A DNA stretch of 64,000 nt, taken from positions 868,001-932,000 of the forward strand of contig JADWQD010000016.1 of assembly GCA_016110215.1 (NCBI GenBank), in the 5' to 3' direction. The DNA comes from Capronia americana (taxonomy: Eukaryota > Ascomycota > Eurotiomycetes > Chaetothyriales > Herpotrichiellaceae). The notes beneath the pieces were generated by a model, which searched no databases, was not told where the DNA came from, and saw only the letters and a list, made by a program, of their open reading frames with translations. Made by a program: the position numbers and the translations under genes. Positions 21,723 through 32,375 of this stretch are shown here, piece by piece. Within the stretch, counting starts at the first letter, position 1; the number at the start of each line of letters is the position of its first letter.

Positions 21723-23508
21723 TTACTTCATTTCCACATGAGTAACGATGCCCTTTTGCTCCATAGACTGATAGACTGCGTCCTCCGAAAGATCCCCCAC
21801 TGTACCGGTGCAAACGTAGTCCTTGAACCTATGTGCCGGGACGCGCTGCCAAGTACATCAGCGTGTTGCAAAGAGACCATCGGGTGATGCAAAATACTTA
21901 CGTTGAGGAACATCTCGTCAATCTCTTCCAACGTTCGGCCTTTCGTCTCAGGCACAAAAAAGATGGCAAAGAGCAAGAGAGGCACGGTAAGCCCGCCGAA
22001 GATGAAGCCAACCTTGGTTCCAAGATTCGCATACTGAGGTTGAATAAGGTAGGGAGCTCCACAGATGACGAGTATAGCGCCTGCCCAGGTGAATGACACG
22101 CTGAAACCCAGGGATTTGGAGCGTAGCTTGTTCGAAGGGATCTCTCCAACGACAACTGGCACCACTGTACCCCATGTTGCAGAGTAAGTAAATGTAAAGA
22201 TGCAGATGAATGCGGCAACGGATTTCGCTGCTGCCTTGCTTGTCGGGTCGGCGGTGGTTATGACGGCAAAGGCAAACATGCAGAAGGCGTTTACGGCCGC
22301 CCCGACGATCAAGAGCAACCGGCGGCCACAGTATTGGATCGCGAAGATGCTCACCAGTGAGCCACAAATCGCACAAGCACTGCTGATGACACTGACAGCG
22401 AACGCGTCGGTGAATCCGATGAGGGCAAAAAAGTAGGTGATGTATCTGGCCGGAACCGTTAGTTGAGGGCGCAGATGCTAAGTCGGCTCCGTACTAACCC
22501 TCCAAGAAAACCAATACCCATCATCTGCTCACCGACGCACAGCACCGTTGCGATAATAGTACGTCGGCGGTCGGTCCCCTTGAAGCAATCCAAGAACGAG
22601 GTGGAAGCCCCAAGCTCAGATTCGATTGCTGTGAACGCCATCGTCTCTTTCATTTCTTGGTCAAGCTCCTCTTGGGTGTAGGCTGTTCCTCGGATCTTCC
22701 GAAGGTTGCTCTTCGCCTCGTCCAGCCGACCTCGAGTGACCAGCCATCCTAGATACGTTAGCACGGCTCCGGACAGTGCTCTTCGATCAACCAACTCACG
22801 TGGAGACTCTGGGACAAGCCAAATAAGTACAAGGAGAAAAACGGGGACAATCACTCCCACCAGGAGTGGGATTCGATACGCCATTGCAGTCTTTTTTTTG
22901 TATGTGCCTTGGTTGATCGAAGCTCCAATAAAGGAAGCAAGGTTGGTGAACAGTTGATAGAACATGACGACCCGACCACGCAGTGCAGGTGTAGCCACTT
23001 CGGACCAGTAAGCAATGGCGAAAACCGCAGCTGATCCAGCCCCAAGGCCCAAGAAGGCTCTCCCCACGAGCAAAGCAGGAACGTGCGAGATCATCTGGAT
23101 GGCTGGGCCGAGGATGCACATAATCGCCGTCAGTGCAAGACCAATCTTGCGGCCGAAGCGTGCACCGATCAATCCCGCAGCGTAACAGCCGATGAGAGCA
23201 AAGCCCAGCTCAATACCGTACATCCTTGTCTGTTCGTGGGCGCTCATGTTGTACGCACCCAGAGCCGGGTCGAATTCGCCGAAGTCTTTCAAAAATCTGC
23301 CAACACCTCAGTAACAAGCTCCAAGAAAGACCGTGTCAGCACTCTACGCTTGCATAGCCAAGAAGCCGGAGGTTGCGCCGCTGTCGATGCCGTAAGTCCA
23401 TATCGCTATACCGACAATAAGAGTGTAACCGAGGAGCTTTCGGTCTCTGCGCCAATCGAAAGCCCAAGGTGGCTGATTGTCAGTCTGAGAATTTGGCCCG
23501 GATGGCAT
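21723..23508 (-). CDS. MFS transporter of the sugar porter family
   Basis: Exons are 23348-23508, 22499-23296, 21902-22445 and 21723-21845, giving 541 residues. Every join keeps phase and restores sequence: GFLAMQA-FLKDFGEFD, MGIGFLGG-YITYFFALIGF, EIDEMFLN-RVPAHRFKDY. About twelve membrane segments are present. Family signatures are ARFGRK in loop 2-3, GRAFLGLGAGS, VPESPRELVDR after segment 6, and VPETKGRTLEEIDEMF after segment 12. These place it in the proton-coupled sugar porter family, which also includes quinate and other organic-acid permeases. The substrate is not readable; with an esterase and a CoA ligase nearby, an acid or glycoside is possible. It shares a 682-bp divergent promoter with the next regulator, which may control it. 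Confidence 0.88.
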
Positions 23509-24190
23509 TTTTGAATGTAGTGCCGACTGTCGAGGAATGGTGCTGGTGGTGAAATATTCTGATGATGATAGGGAGGCAACAATGAATGTCGACGAAGCTC
23601 CTTATAGATGAATTGTGTCGCTAGTAAACGCCACTGTCCAAGGGCAAGATCAATGCTTCCCATAACGCATCTCAAACGGGCAATGTTCCCCATGGGTCTG
23701 ACTGGTGGTCGAGGCAACTATTTCGGCAATAGTCTCGAAGGAACAAAGTGTTCGTTTGACCCAGACCGTCCTTGACCTGACAGCCCCAGACGACTTGCCA
23801 GGCAGAGGCCGTATCTTCTGCTTCCGGGGAAACTAACTCCATACTGTCGTCCCACGGGGTAAATGTACTGCTGGGCCGAATCAGGCAATACAAGTCAAGT
23901 AAGTTTCCCCACTGGGTCGGTTTGCTGCTGTATTGTTAGTATATACCTAAAGTAGATCTTCAGAGCGCACTGCTTCTAATTTAGCTAAACCCATTTCATA
24001 AACTCCTCGGTAATCGGCTATACAATTTCAAATCCGGAGAAGGCGCTTTCCCCATGCTTTCCCCTTGGGCTACGCAACTCTAAATCAAGACCGGAACTCA
24101 CTTCTGCTGGTACGTCGCCTCGCCTCTGCATAGCCAGCAAAGTGAAGAAAGATTTGAGCAATTCGTACGCAAGCATCGCCACGAATACTC
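23509..24190. promoter_or_regulatory. Divergent promoter between sugar porter and CTF1-like regulator
   Basis: A 682-bp region between two start codons. It contains ATCGGCTATACA at 24013-24024, a 12-bp word repeated on the opposite strand at 29035-29046 in the ligase/pump promoter. The half-site CGG inside the word is the kind of triplet Zn2Cys6 proteins contact. Regulation through this word is a hypothesis. Confidence 0.45.
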
Positions 24191-26744
24191 ATGGCGGCTT
24201 CTTACCACCCTGGCTGTCGTCAAAATGCAGGTCCACGCAGGGCAGGCAAAGCATGTCAAAATTGTCGTGGACGTAAGGTCAAATGCACCGTCATGCAGCA
24301 GGGGGCGCCATGTCAAAACTGCCTCCTTGACAATGTTTCGTGTCTCATAGCGAGGTGTCGTCGTGGGCGGTAAGCAAGAAATCTCAACCCAAGGACAACA
24401 CGACATGTTCCTAACCGCAATCAGGAAGCAGAAAGATTGGTACTTGAAGGCCGGCAAGGTCGATCGGTACCGAGACAGACCTCTTCCCCGTCACGTCTCT
24501 GTGCAAGAGTTGTTTGACTCGACTCCCACTGGGACCGACACCAGTCACGAAGCTGACGGCGCTCCTCAAGAGGACTTTCGCCATGATATCACTGCTTCAT
24601 TGACCTTGTCCTCCAGCGCCGCTGCCGTTTTGAACTCGATGGTCTCCTTGGGAGATGTCCCGCCAGGTTTGGAGCTACTTCAGTCGGCTGTTGCTCCTTT
24701 GACTCCTCCCCCCGAAGACGGATCCAGAGAAGAAATGCCAGCTTGGTTTCGGCCATTTCCCAAGCACCTGTCCGCTGAGGATGTTGAGTACGCTCGAAGT
24801 AAAGGTGCATTCAAAATCCCGTCAAGCGGTGTCCGAAATGAGATCATTCGCTGCTATGTGGAATATATGCATCCGTACATGCCATTGCTGGATGCGACCG
24901 AACTCCTCCAACTTGCTTGCCCCGCCACCGATGCCCCGACGATGCCGAAATATAGCCTTCTGCTGTTTCAATGCGTCATGTTTGCCGCTGCAGCGTTTGT
25001 GGATGAGGCAACTGTCAAGGAAGCAGGTTACGACAGTTTAAAAACCATGCGGAAAGCGTTTTATCAGAAGACCAGAGTACGAACCCCTCGATTCTGCACC
25101 TCTACTACCCCCATTGACCCAAGCCAGATCCTATATGATGCAGACTTTGAGTCTGACACCCTCGTCCTAATCCAGTCTCTCCTGCTGATGAGTTTGTGGG
25201 CTGAAAAGCCTGAAGCTCATAAGCAAGGGTGGCATTGGACAGGCATCGCAATCTTCCTTGCCCAAATGGTGGGATTAGATCGCAATCCGGATGTGTTGCG
25301 ACTCTCACAAAAGGAGAAATCCCTCCGGAAACGCGTGTGGTGGTGTTGCTTTATGAGAGATCGATTGGTTTCACTGGGCATGAGCCGTCCCATGCGAATC
25401 CGTGACCAGGACTTTGATGTTCCATTACCGACAGTCGCGGATTTTGAAGCAGACTCGCTTCTCGACTTTGCCAGAGACTCTCCGAATCCCTTCGAGCACA
25501 CCAGCCTTTGCAAGAAGGATACACGGATACAATTAGCAGAGATCTTCATCCACAACGTTAGGCTCTGCATGCTCATAGGTTCCATCCTATCCGGTCAATA
25601 CTCGACCCTCGAGAGACCTTTGAGAGGCCTGAGTGGCGCCGGGGATTCCCTTTCCTCCGTTATGCTCTTCCCCATTTTCACCCAGTCCTCGGATTTCTTG
25701 CTCGATCGTCGTCACGGCGACTCAGGACTCTCAATTCTCGATACAATGCTCACGGAGTGGCATGATTCCCTCCCTGGGTCGATCAACCTTGCACAATTTC
25801 AGTCACCACGCTCTTCACCGAGGGAGACTGTACAGAACAACCCTGTCCATGAAGGGCAGACCTTGCATTCAATCGCAGATGCCTCACAGCCATCGAGCGT
25901 AGCGGTACAATACGCTCTATTACACATTTCCTACTATAGCGCCATCTCGGCTTTACATAGGCCTCGAAATACGTCGCCAGAATCTGCATCGAAAGTCTCC
26001 AGCGCCGCAAAACACATCGCCAGGATCTGCGCTTACCTCAACGCAAGGAGTCTTGCTCGCTATCTGCCTGTCAATGCTATCACAATGCTGGTACCGAGTG
26101 TCATTTCGAATGTTCTATTTATCAAGTCCCGGCTGACGACGTGTGAGAGCCACCGGTCCGGCTTTGCGGAGGAGCGTGAAACGGAAAAGGCCAGAGACAA
26201 CCTCAATGACCTCTTGGTCTCTCTCAGCGCTCTCAGAGAAGCCTATGTGGGTGGAGACTGGATTTCAGTCTTCATCGATGCTTTCTTCGCCCGGGCGGGG
26301 CTGAAAGTGGTTGTAAGTGGCGCAAATGCTTGCCATGCCCGCAGTGAGAGCGGCCTTCGAAGGAGATTCGAAGTTCAACTTCAACCTGGCTTACCAGTCT
26401 CGTATATGCGTGGCGAGCGCGGTGCGGATAGCCACACTACTACGGCACACAATCACGGCGTGGAAACGGCCCTAGCTCTAGGACTACCGACTGACCCTCA
26501 AGAGATGATAGAGGATCCACCTGCAACCGCAGACATCGGTATTCGTGCAGAGCGGCCTGACTTTGACGACGGACGCGTCGTGGAAGGGTCCAGCAATGAC
26601 GAGACTGGATGGCACAGCATGTTCGATTTCTCTCCCTTCGAGAACGATGTATTCTCAGAGCGCTGGAACCTAGGTGGCATTGGAACCGAAGGACTAGACA
26701 GGAATCCCGAGAGCTCGTTCTGGAGCAGCTTTAGCCTAGGCTAA
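24191..26744 (+). CDS. Zn2Cys6 transcription factor, CTF1/FarA-like
   Basis: Exon 1 is 24191-24369 and the next begins at 24425 (phase 2, donor GTAAGC, branch CTAAC, acceptor CAG). The join puts CRRGRKQKDWYLKAG right after the zinc cluster at C22, C25, C32, C41, C44 and C51 (CQNCRGRKVKC, CQNCLLDNVSC). The PCxNCxxDNVxC form and the middle region (NEIIRCYVEYMHPYMPLLD, LFQCVMFAAAAFVDE, RVWWCCFMRDRLVSLGMSRP) match regulators of the cutinase factor CTF1 and FarA group, which act in fatty-acid or cutin-monomer use. The frame is open to 26744 (832 residues). A further stop-free 51-nt intron at 25077-25127 is likely; removing it gives 815 residues. It lies between two catabolic-type genes and is a good candidate regulator for them. 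Confidence 0.87.
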
Positions 26745-26855
26745 CTCACTTGAGTGAGGGGATGATTTGAAGTCTATAGCGATCAAACATCAAGGAAAGA
26801 AAGTTGATGACTTTTTCACTGTGTATAGAATAGTCCTACATCCAAGACAAATCTT

Positions 26856-28810
26856 CTAGAGCTTGGCTTTTGCGGACTCTGCTGATCCTTCCCTCTCAGC
26901 CTGCTCCCTTAAGATCCTCTTCAGCAGCTTCCCGCCAGCGTTCCGTGGCACCGCATCTACGAAAACCACACCGCCAGTGAGGGCTTTGTACTTGGCCAGG
27001 CGCTGGCCACACCATTCTTGGAGATCCGCCTCGGTCACGGAGGTGGGATCCTTCACCGCGGGATCCCGCACCACGTAGGCCCGTGGACGCTCGCCGTCGG
27101 TGGAATGGCGGTCGTCGCCGTCTTCCTGGATCTTGATGCCGATGACTGCCGCGTCGACGATGGCCGGATGTTGCAGGATGACGGCCTCGACTTCGGCGGG
27201 CGAGACCTGGAACCCGCGCACTTTGATCAGCTCCTTTTTGCGGTCGACCATGTACCATTTGGCGGTGGCCGGGGTTACGCCGTTGCCGTTGCCGGCAGCC
27301 TCGCAGGTCACAATGTCGCCCGTGCGGAAGTACCCTTCCGAGTCAAAGGACGCGGCGTTGGCCGTGGGGTTTTCGTAGTACTGGGCGATGATGGTAGGCC
27401 CACGGACGAGGAGCTCGCCTTTGGCACCTGGGGCGGTGATGTCTCTGTCGTCGTCGTCGACGAGTCTAGGATTCACGTAAACAGGCGGTGGTCAGCTTCG
27501 TTGTTGCTGTTTTGATATACTGCTGTTCACACGCCGGGAGGTGCAGACGTACTTGACATCAAGATTTGGAATGAAGCGTCCGATACTTCCAGTCTTGTCA
27601 TTCTCAGGGTACCAGAACCTCGACGCGACACAGCTCGTCTCCGTCATGCCCCAGACCTGATTGAAGCACGCATCTGGGGCAAGAAGCTCCTCAAACTGCC
27701 GCTGATGGACCTTGCCAAGCGATGCTGCTCCACACGAGGTCCATCGTACGGAGGTCAGGTCGTATTTCTTTGTCAGCGGGGATGCGAGCACCATCAGAAC
27801 GATCGGTGGCACCACTGCGATCTCTGTGACCTTGAATTTCTGAATCGACGACAGAAAGATTTCAAGGTCGAATCGTCGCATTACGTACGCGCGCTGGCCG
27901 GCTTTCAAAGGCGTCGTGTGACCGATGGGGACGACGGCGGCGTGGAACATCGGGAGGTAAACGAGGCGCGAAACCTGGAGTGAGCTGTCAGTTCAATCGG
28001 TGTCCTCAAGAGGGGCTGCTTCGGTGCTTTAGAGACCTCATATGGCACACTTTGGGGCTCGACGGCCAAGGTGTGTTGGGCCACGAGATTATAGTGCGAC
28101 AGCACCGCCGCCTTGGGAAGACCCGTGGTCCCTGAACTAAACAATAACGCTACTGGTGTGCGCCTGGAGACTTGTTTGTCTTCGAACCGGATCCAGTCGT
28201 CCTCGCCGTGGCTTAGAAGCTCTGACCACGACTTGAGCGTTGGCGGGACGGACTGTCCATGAACGTTGAAAATCCACATGTGGGATTCCGGGATCTCGCA
28301 TGTCCTTGCAGCAGCTTTGATTGAACCCAGCAACTCTGGCTCGGCTATGATGAACCTGGCTCGTGAGGTCTTGAGGTGATGGGTCAGCTCGAACGGAGTA
28401 TACGAGGGATTAGTCCCCGTATAAACGCCCCCGGCGCCGATGATGCTGAGGAAAAGAATCGAATAGTAGAGCTTTGCACCAAGATCAGCCCTTCGTGAGC
28501 GTTGTCTCACTCGAGTGCTGCCGAGACTCACATCATTGAAGGAATGCAGACAAACGCAGTCTCCCTTCTTCAAGCCAGCGGCTCGGAACCCGGCGATGAG
28601 CTTGCGAATGATAGCACGCGCTTGATTCGAAGACAGTGAGCGTGAAGGCCTGACAGCGTCGATATAAATCTATATCACTTAGCATGGCAGCAGTTTTCTT
28701 TGAACAGGACCGCTTACCGGCGTGTCTAAATCATAGTCTGGCTGATCGAATATCCACGATAAAAGGTCCTTGTTCGAGATTGGGAGGTGTTTCTGGGCGA
28801 GAAGAGGCAT
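26856..28810 (-). CDS. Acyl-CoA ligase, 4-coumarate-CoA-ligase-like, peroxisomal
   Basis: Exons are 28718-28810, 28532-28669, 28037-28471, 27553-27974 and 26856-27465 (565 residues). Joins restore family sequence (LDTP-IYIDAVRPS, HSFND-LYYSILFLS, VPYE-VSRLVYLPMFH, NLDVK-LVDDDD). ANL-superfamily motifs are LLFSSGTTGLPKAAVLSH (about residue 187), QVWGMTETS, GYFRTGDI, DRKKELIKVRGFQVSPAEVE, and the catalytic Lys in NAGGKLLKR. The C-terminus is AKAKL: the AKL tripeptide is a peroxisomal PTS1 signal. The enzyme should adenylate a carboxylic acid and transfer it to CoA in peroxisomes, feeding beta-oxidation of side chains or fatty acids. An upstream in-frame ATG at 28873 would add 21 residues. The third donor (GTCTCT) is weak, and that junction is the least certain. 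Confidence 0.88.
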
Positions 28811-29284
28811 TTTGATGTTCTCTTCTTTGACTGTCAAGTCTTTTGGAGTGTGAAACACGACAGTGGCGTGCATGACCTGTAGAGATGTAGGTTGCAGTTC
28901 TTAATGTTGTGCGCGCACACATACAACAGCTGCTCCTCCTGCCTCGGCTCTTTCAGGCAATACTAGATAGCATACATCCACGTAGGCCATCGGCATGTAG
29001 GTTGGAAAAGTCCGAACATCGAGGCTTGCTGTCCTGTATAGCCGATAGCAAATGTCCGAGGCAGGGAGACAAAAGGGGGACTATGCCTTATAGACTTGCG
29101 ATTTTGGAGCTAAATCGTCCAGAGAAAGACACATGGCAGTTGAATGGAGGAGATAAAGTCTGGGGAAAATCTCCTCCACGCCCACTCCCCAGTTTTCTGG
29201 GGTATCTGAAAAGTCATGAGTCTTGATCCGATTTCTGATCGGTCGCCATATCCAGAACAAAACCAAGAACAACAACAAGCTATA
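28811..29284. promoter_or_regulatory. Divergent promoter between CoA ligase and TRI12-like pump
   Basis: 474 bp between two start codons. A 10-bp inverted repeat, CCTGCCTCGG at 28938-28947 and CCGAGGCAGG at 29056-29065, flanks the middle. The word TGTATAGCCGAT at 29035-29046 is the reverse complement of ATCGGCTATACA in the other divergent promoter at 24013-24024. Both contain CGG triplets suited to Zn2Cys6 regulators. Function is inferred. Confidence 0.5.
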
Positions 29285-31266
29285 ATGGAAAGCGACAAGA
29301 AGACCTTCGCCATGACTCAGGTTCGGTCACCTGAACGGCCTCGTGATGAAGAAATCAAAGCTACTCATGACGAAGTCGAAGCAACAACCCAAGATCTTGA
29401 GAGTCCGGGGGGCGTCAAAAGCGACAACTCGGACGGGCGTGTAGAGTGGAGCTGGCGCCAGATTCTTGCCACGCTCTCTCTGTGCTGCCTTTATGTCGGT
29501 ACGTGCACTCCCGCCTCCATCTGCAATCGTCAGCGTGCATCATGACACTCCCCAAGGCTAACCAAAACACAACGCAGGATCACAATTGCCTCTCTACTTC
29601 GTGTCGGGAAGTCTTTCCTTCATAGTAAAGTCCGTGGGCGGGTCAAGCGTCAGTTCCTGGTTGCCGACCTCGTACGCCCTCGCTTTTGCCTCCCTTGCTC
29701 CTTTCAGCGGGTATCTGCAAGACGTATTCGGACGTCGGTACATCTCACTCACAGGTGCCGCAACTCTATGCGTCGGGCTTATTTTGATTGGCACCACGAA
29801 AACCATGGCTCAAGCCATTGTGGGAATGACGATATCCGGCATCGGCGCCGCCATAGGGGAACTGACAGCACTGGCGGGCACATCGGAGATCGTGCCAGTG
29901 CGGAAGAGAGGATGGTACCTCGGTCTGGTGACTGGTTGCGTACTGCCCTTCTCGCCGTATGCAATCTATACAACATTGTTAGGCATCCACTCGACTTGGA
30001 GATGGGGTATCTGGATAGCATTGTAAGATCCGTGTCCCGACCGACGTGATCGACCCTTTCACTTTCATTCTCCATTCTTCGAAAGGCCTGACAGTTGTTT
30101 TTAAGGATGTGCAATGGCGCTGCACTTGTCGGAATAGCCGCCTTCTACTTTCCACAATCTCAGAGCCGCGCACGGCAAAATGCAGTCCGAGAGATATTGC
30201 CCAAGATCGATTTCATCGGTGGTTTGCTTTCGATAGGCGGCCTTACACTGTTGTGAGTATTCCATCCCTTGCGAACAGAGTTCCCCCTGCACCGTGTTAA
30301 CAGGTCGAAAGCTTGGTTGGTGTTTCAGCGGGAGGAACTACCAGTCCGTGGCGCAGTGCAACAGTACTTTGCCCGTTGATTATCGGCATCCTCATGGTCG
30401 TCGCTTTCGTAATCTGGGAATGGAAGGTTGCTACCCTTCCAATGATTCCCCGCAAGTTGTTCTCAGGCCACCGCATTGTTGGCATGAGTTTCCTGGTGGC
30501 ATACGTGGCTGGAATGTATTTCTATGCCATTCTCAGTTTCGTTCCGGTGATTTACCTGGACATCTACCGCCCGGATCCAGTCCAAGCTGGCCTCAAAGGC
30601 GTGATTATTTCGCTGGGAGTGACGGCAGGAGCAGTTTTGCCAAACATGATGTTGTCGGTTTGGAAGAACCACAATCGAGAAATCATGCTATCGCTGGCTG
30701 TTCTATCCACGGCTTTCGGCACGGCACTGGTGACATGCACACCTGAAAATCCAGTCCAGACTATTGCGCTTGGAACCATCGCGGGCTTTGGTATTGGCGG
30801 AGTGGTTGCTTCATCAGTGACGACGGCAGTGATAGGCTCCCCTGACGACCTGATTGCGACATGCATTGCCCTCTCGCTTTCTGTTCGCACGGTTGGAGGG
30901 TCGGTGGGCACGGCAATCTATTCAAACATCTTCGACACCAAGTTGACGCATAACCTGCCCAAATACGTGGCTTCTTACGCCATTGCAGCAGGGTTGCCGA
31001 CGTCTTCGGTGAAAGCATTTGTCGAGATTTTCTTCGAGGCACCTCAAAACCTTACCACTTCTACCGCCACCACCAAGGTTCCAGGTTTGACCGCGGCCAT
31101 CATACAAGAAGCGACCATTGGAGCTCGCTGGGCGTATGCGGACAGTCTGAAGTACGTCTGGTACACAGGTTTACCTTTCGGCATTCTGGCTTGCGTGGCC
31201 TGTTTGTTCCTTGGAAACTCGTCAAAGTTGATGACCAACCGCATTGCGGCCAATATTCGTCGTTGA
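29285..31266 (+). CDS. MFS transporter, TRI12-like efflux/siderophore-type pump
   Basis: Exons are 29285-29498, 29578-30022, 30106-30252 and 30312-31266 (586 residues). All introns keep phase. In the third, the CAG right after the GTTAAC branch site must be skipped for AAAG at 30311; this gives LTLFLVGVSAGGTTSPW, the expected continuation. The polar N-terminus of about 50 residues is followed by about 14 membrane segments. Motif-A-like SGYLQDVFGRR and AIGELTALAGTSEIVP are typical of the TRI12/fungal trichothecene efflux pump family, which also includes siderophore transporters. The protein probably exports (or imports) a small metabolite at the plasma membrane. An in-frame ATG at 29216 would add 23 residues, but the sequence between looks like leader (CAACAACAAGCTATAATGG). 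It is divergent from the CoA ligase. Confidence 0.88.
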
Positions 31267-32375
31267 AAATCGCCATCAAGTCGCACAGCGAGGAGGACAT
31301 TTGAAAAGAGAATAGGCAAGAAAATCAGGGGAGATCAGACTGTTGTGCGTAATCTTAAAAGAAGAAAATGAAATAACGTGACATGAACCGACCTTATGAG
31401 CACGCATCATATATTACAGTACCTCGTATATAGGGAAGGAAAAGCCGAGAGGAGCCCCGTCTATCTTGGCAGCTTCATCTTTTAGGGCCCCTGTAATTGA
31501 TGCCCGACTTAGCTGGCACGGCCCGAACACCCAGACTCCGCAAAATGAAAACCACATACATATTTCGGATCACCCACTCACTCACTGGATTCGAGATCCG
31601 GTCCAGAGTACTCGTACTACAGCGAATGGCGAGCAGGCCTTAGACTTACACTGCTATCGTGTGTATGTGGGTATATCCTATAGAGTTACCCGACTATACG
31701 ACACGACACGACGCGACGCGGCATAATATGCATGTCCCGGTATACTGTAGTGTAGCGTACGGGTAGTGTTATGTTGTGTAGTGGTAGTATATTATGCCGG
31801 GCTTATTTCTCCTTCCCTTGGCCTTGTCAGAATTGTACGCCCGTACTCGTACTGCAGCGTCCGGTCATCTTCCATCATCCTCCTGAACAAGAAGATCCTG
31901 TACATTGCTTCCGGGGGTTCTTGCTCCCTGGCTGGAATGCATCGGCCGACATCTGTCTGTACCTGTATCCGTGCCCATGTCTCCATCCACACATACTACA
32001 TACTACATACTACATTCGAAATGCCAGGCTATGCACCTGCATCGGTCGATCACAAACCTCCCATGCAAAGGTAGGTACTCCTACATGTGTAAGTTATCGA
32101 TGATTGCATGGACGGCGACTTGTTTCGCAGCCAGCAGCGCATCGTTCCCGGATTTACTATTTCTTTGCTATGAGCATCGGACGGCACTGACGATACTGAC
32201 CCCCATCAGCACGGTTCAGTATGTCCAATGCTTATGCCGACCCTTTCCACCATCGGATGGGCATCGTGTGCAACCCTACATTGCGGACGTGAAGAAAACG
32301 GGACCTCAATACTCCGGCTGTTGGCGGTCCATATCCCTTGTTATCCCTCGCACGTTGGTATCCAATCGAACCGGA
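31267..32375. other. Convergent intergenic region with low-complexity repeats
   Basis: About 1.1 kb between the stops of the TRI12-like pump and the CorA-type transporter. Frames are short and unsupported. It holds simple repeats: an ACGAC-type run around 31700-31722 and three copies of CATACTA at 31992-32015. No gene is seen. Confidence 0.45.
31992..32015. repeat. Microsatellite-like (CATACTA)3
   Basis: Three perfect copies of CATACTA followed by CAT, in a non-coding spacer. Confidence 0.85.

Noticed and set aside
21723..26744. Transposon or horizontally acquired island around the regulators and sugar porter
   Set aside because: No transposase, terminal repeats or shift in intron style or base use compared with neighbours; all genes are typical ascomycete families.
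31580..31620. tRNA-like T-arm (GGATTCGAGATCC)
   Set aside because: No matching acceptor stem, D-arm or anticodon arm within the right distance; a chance match in a low-complexity spacer.
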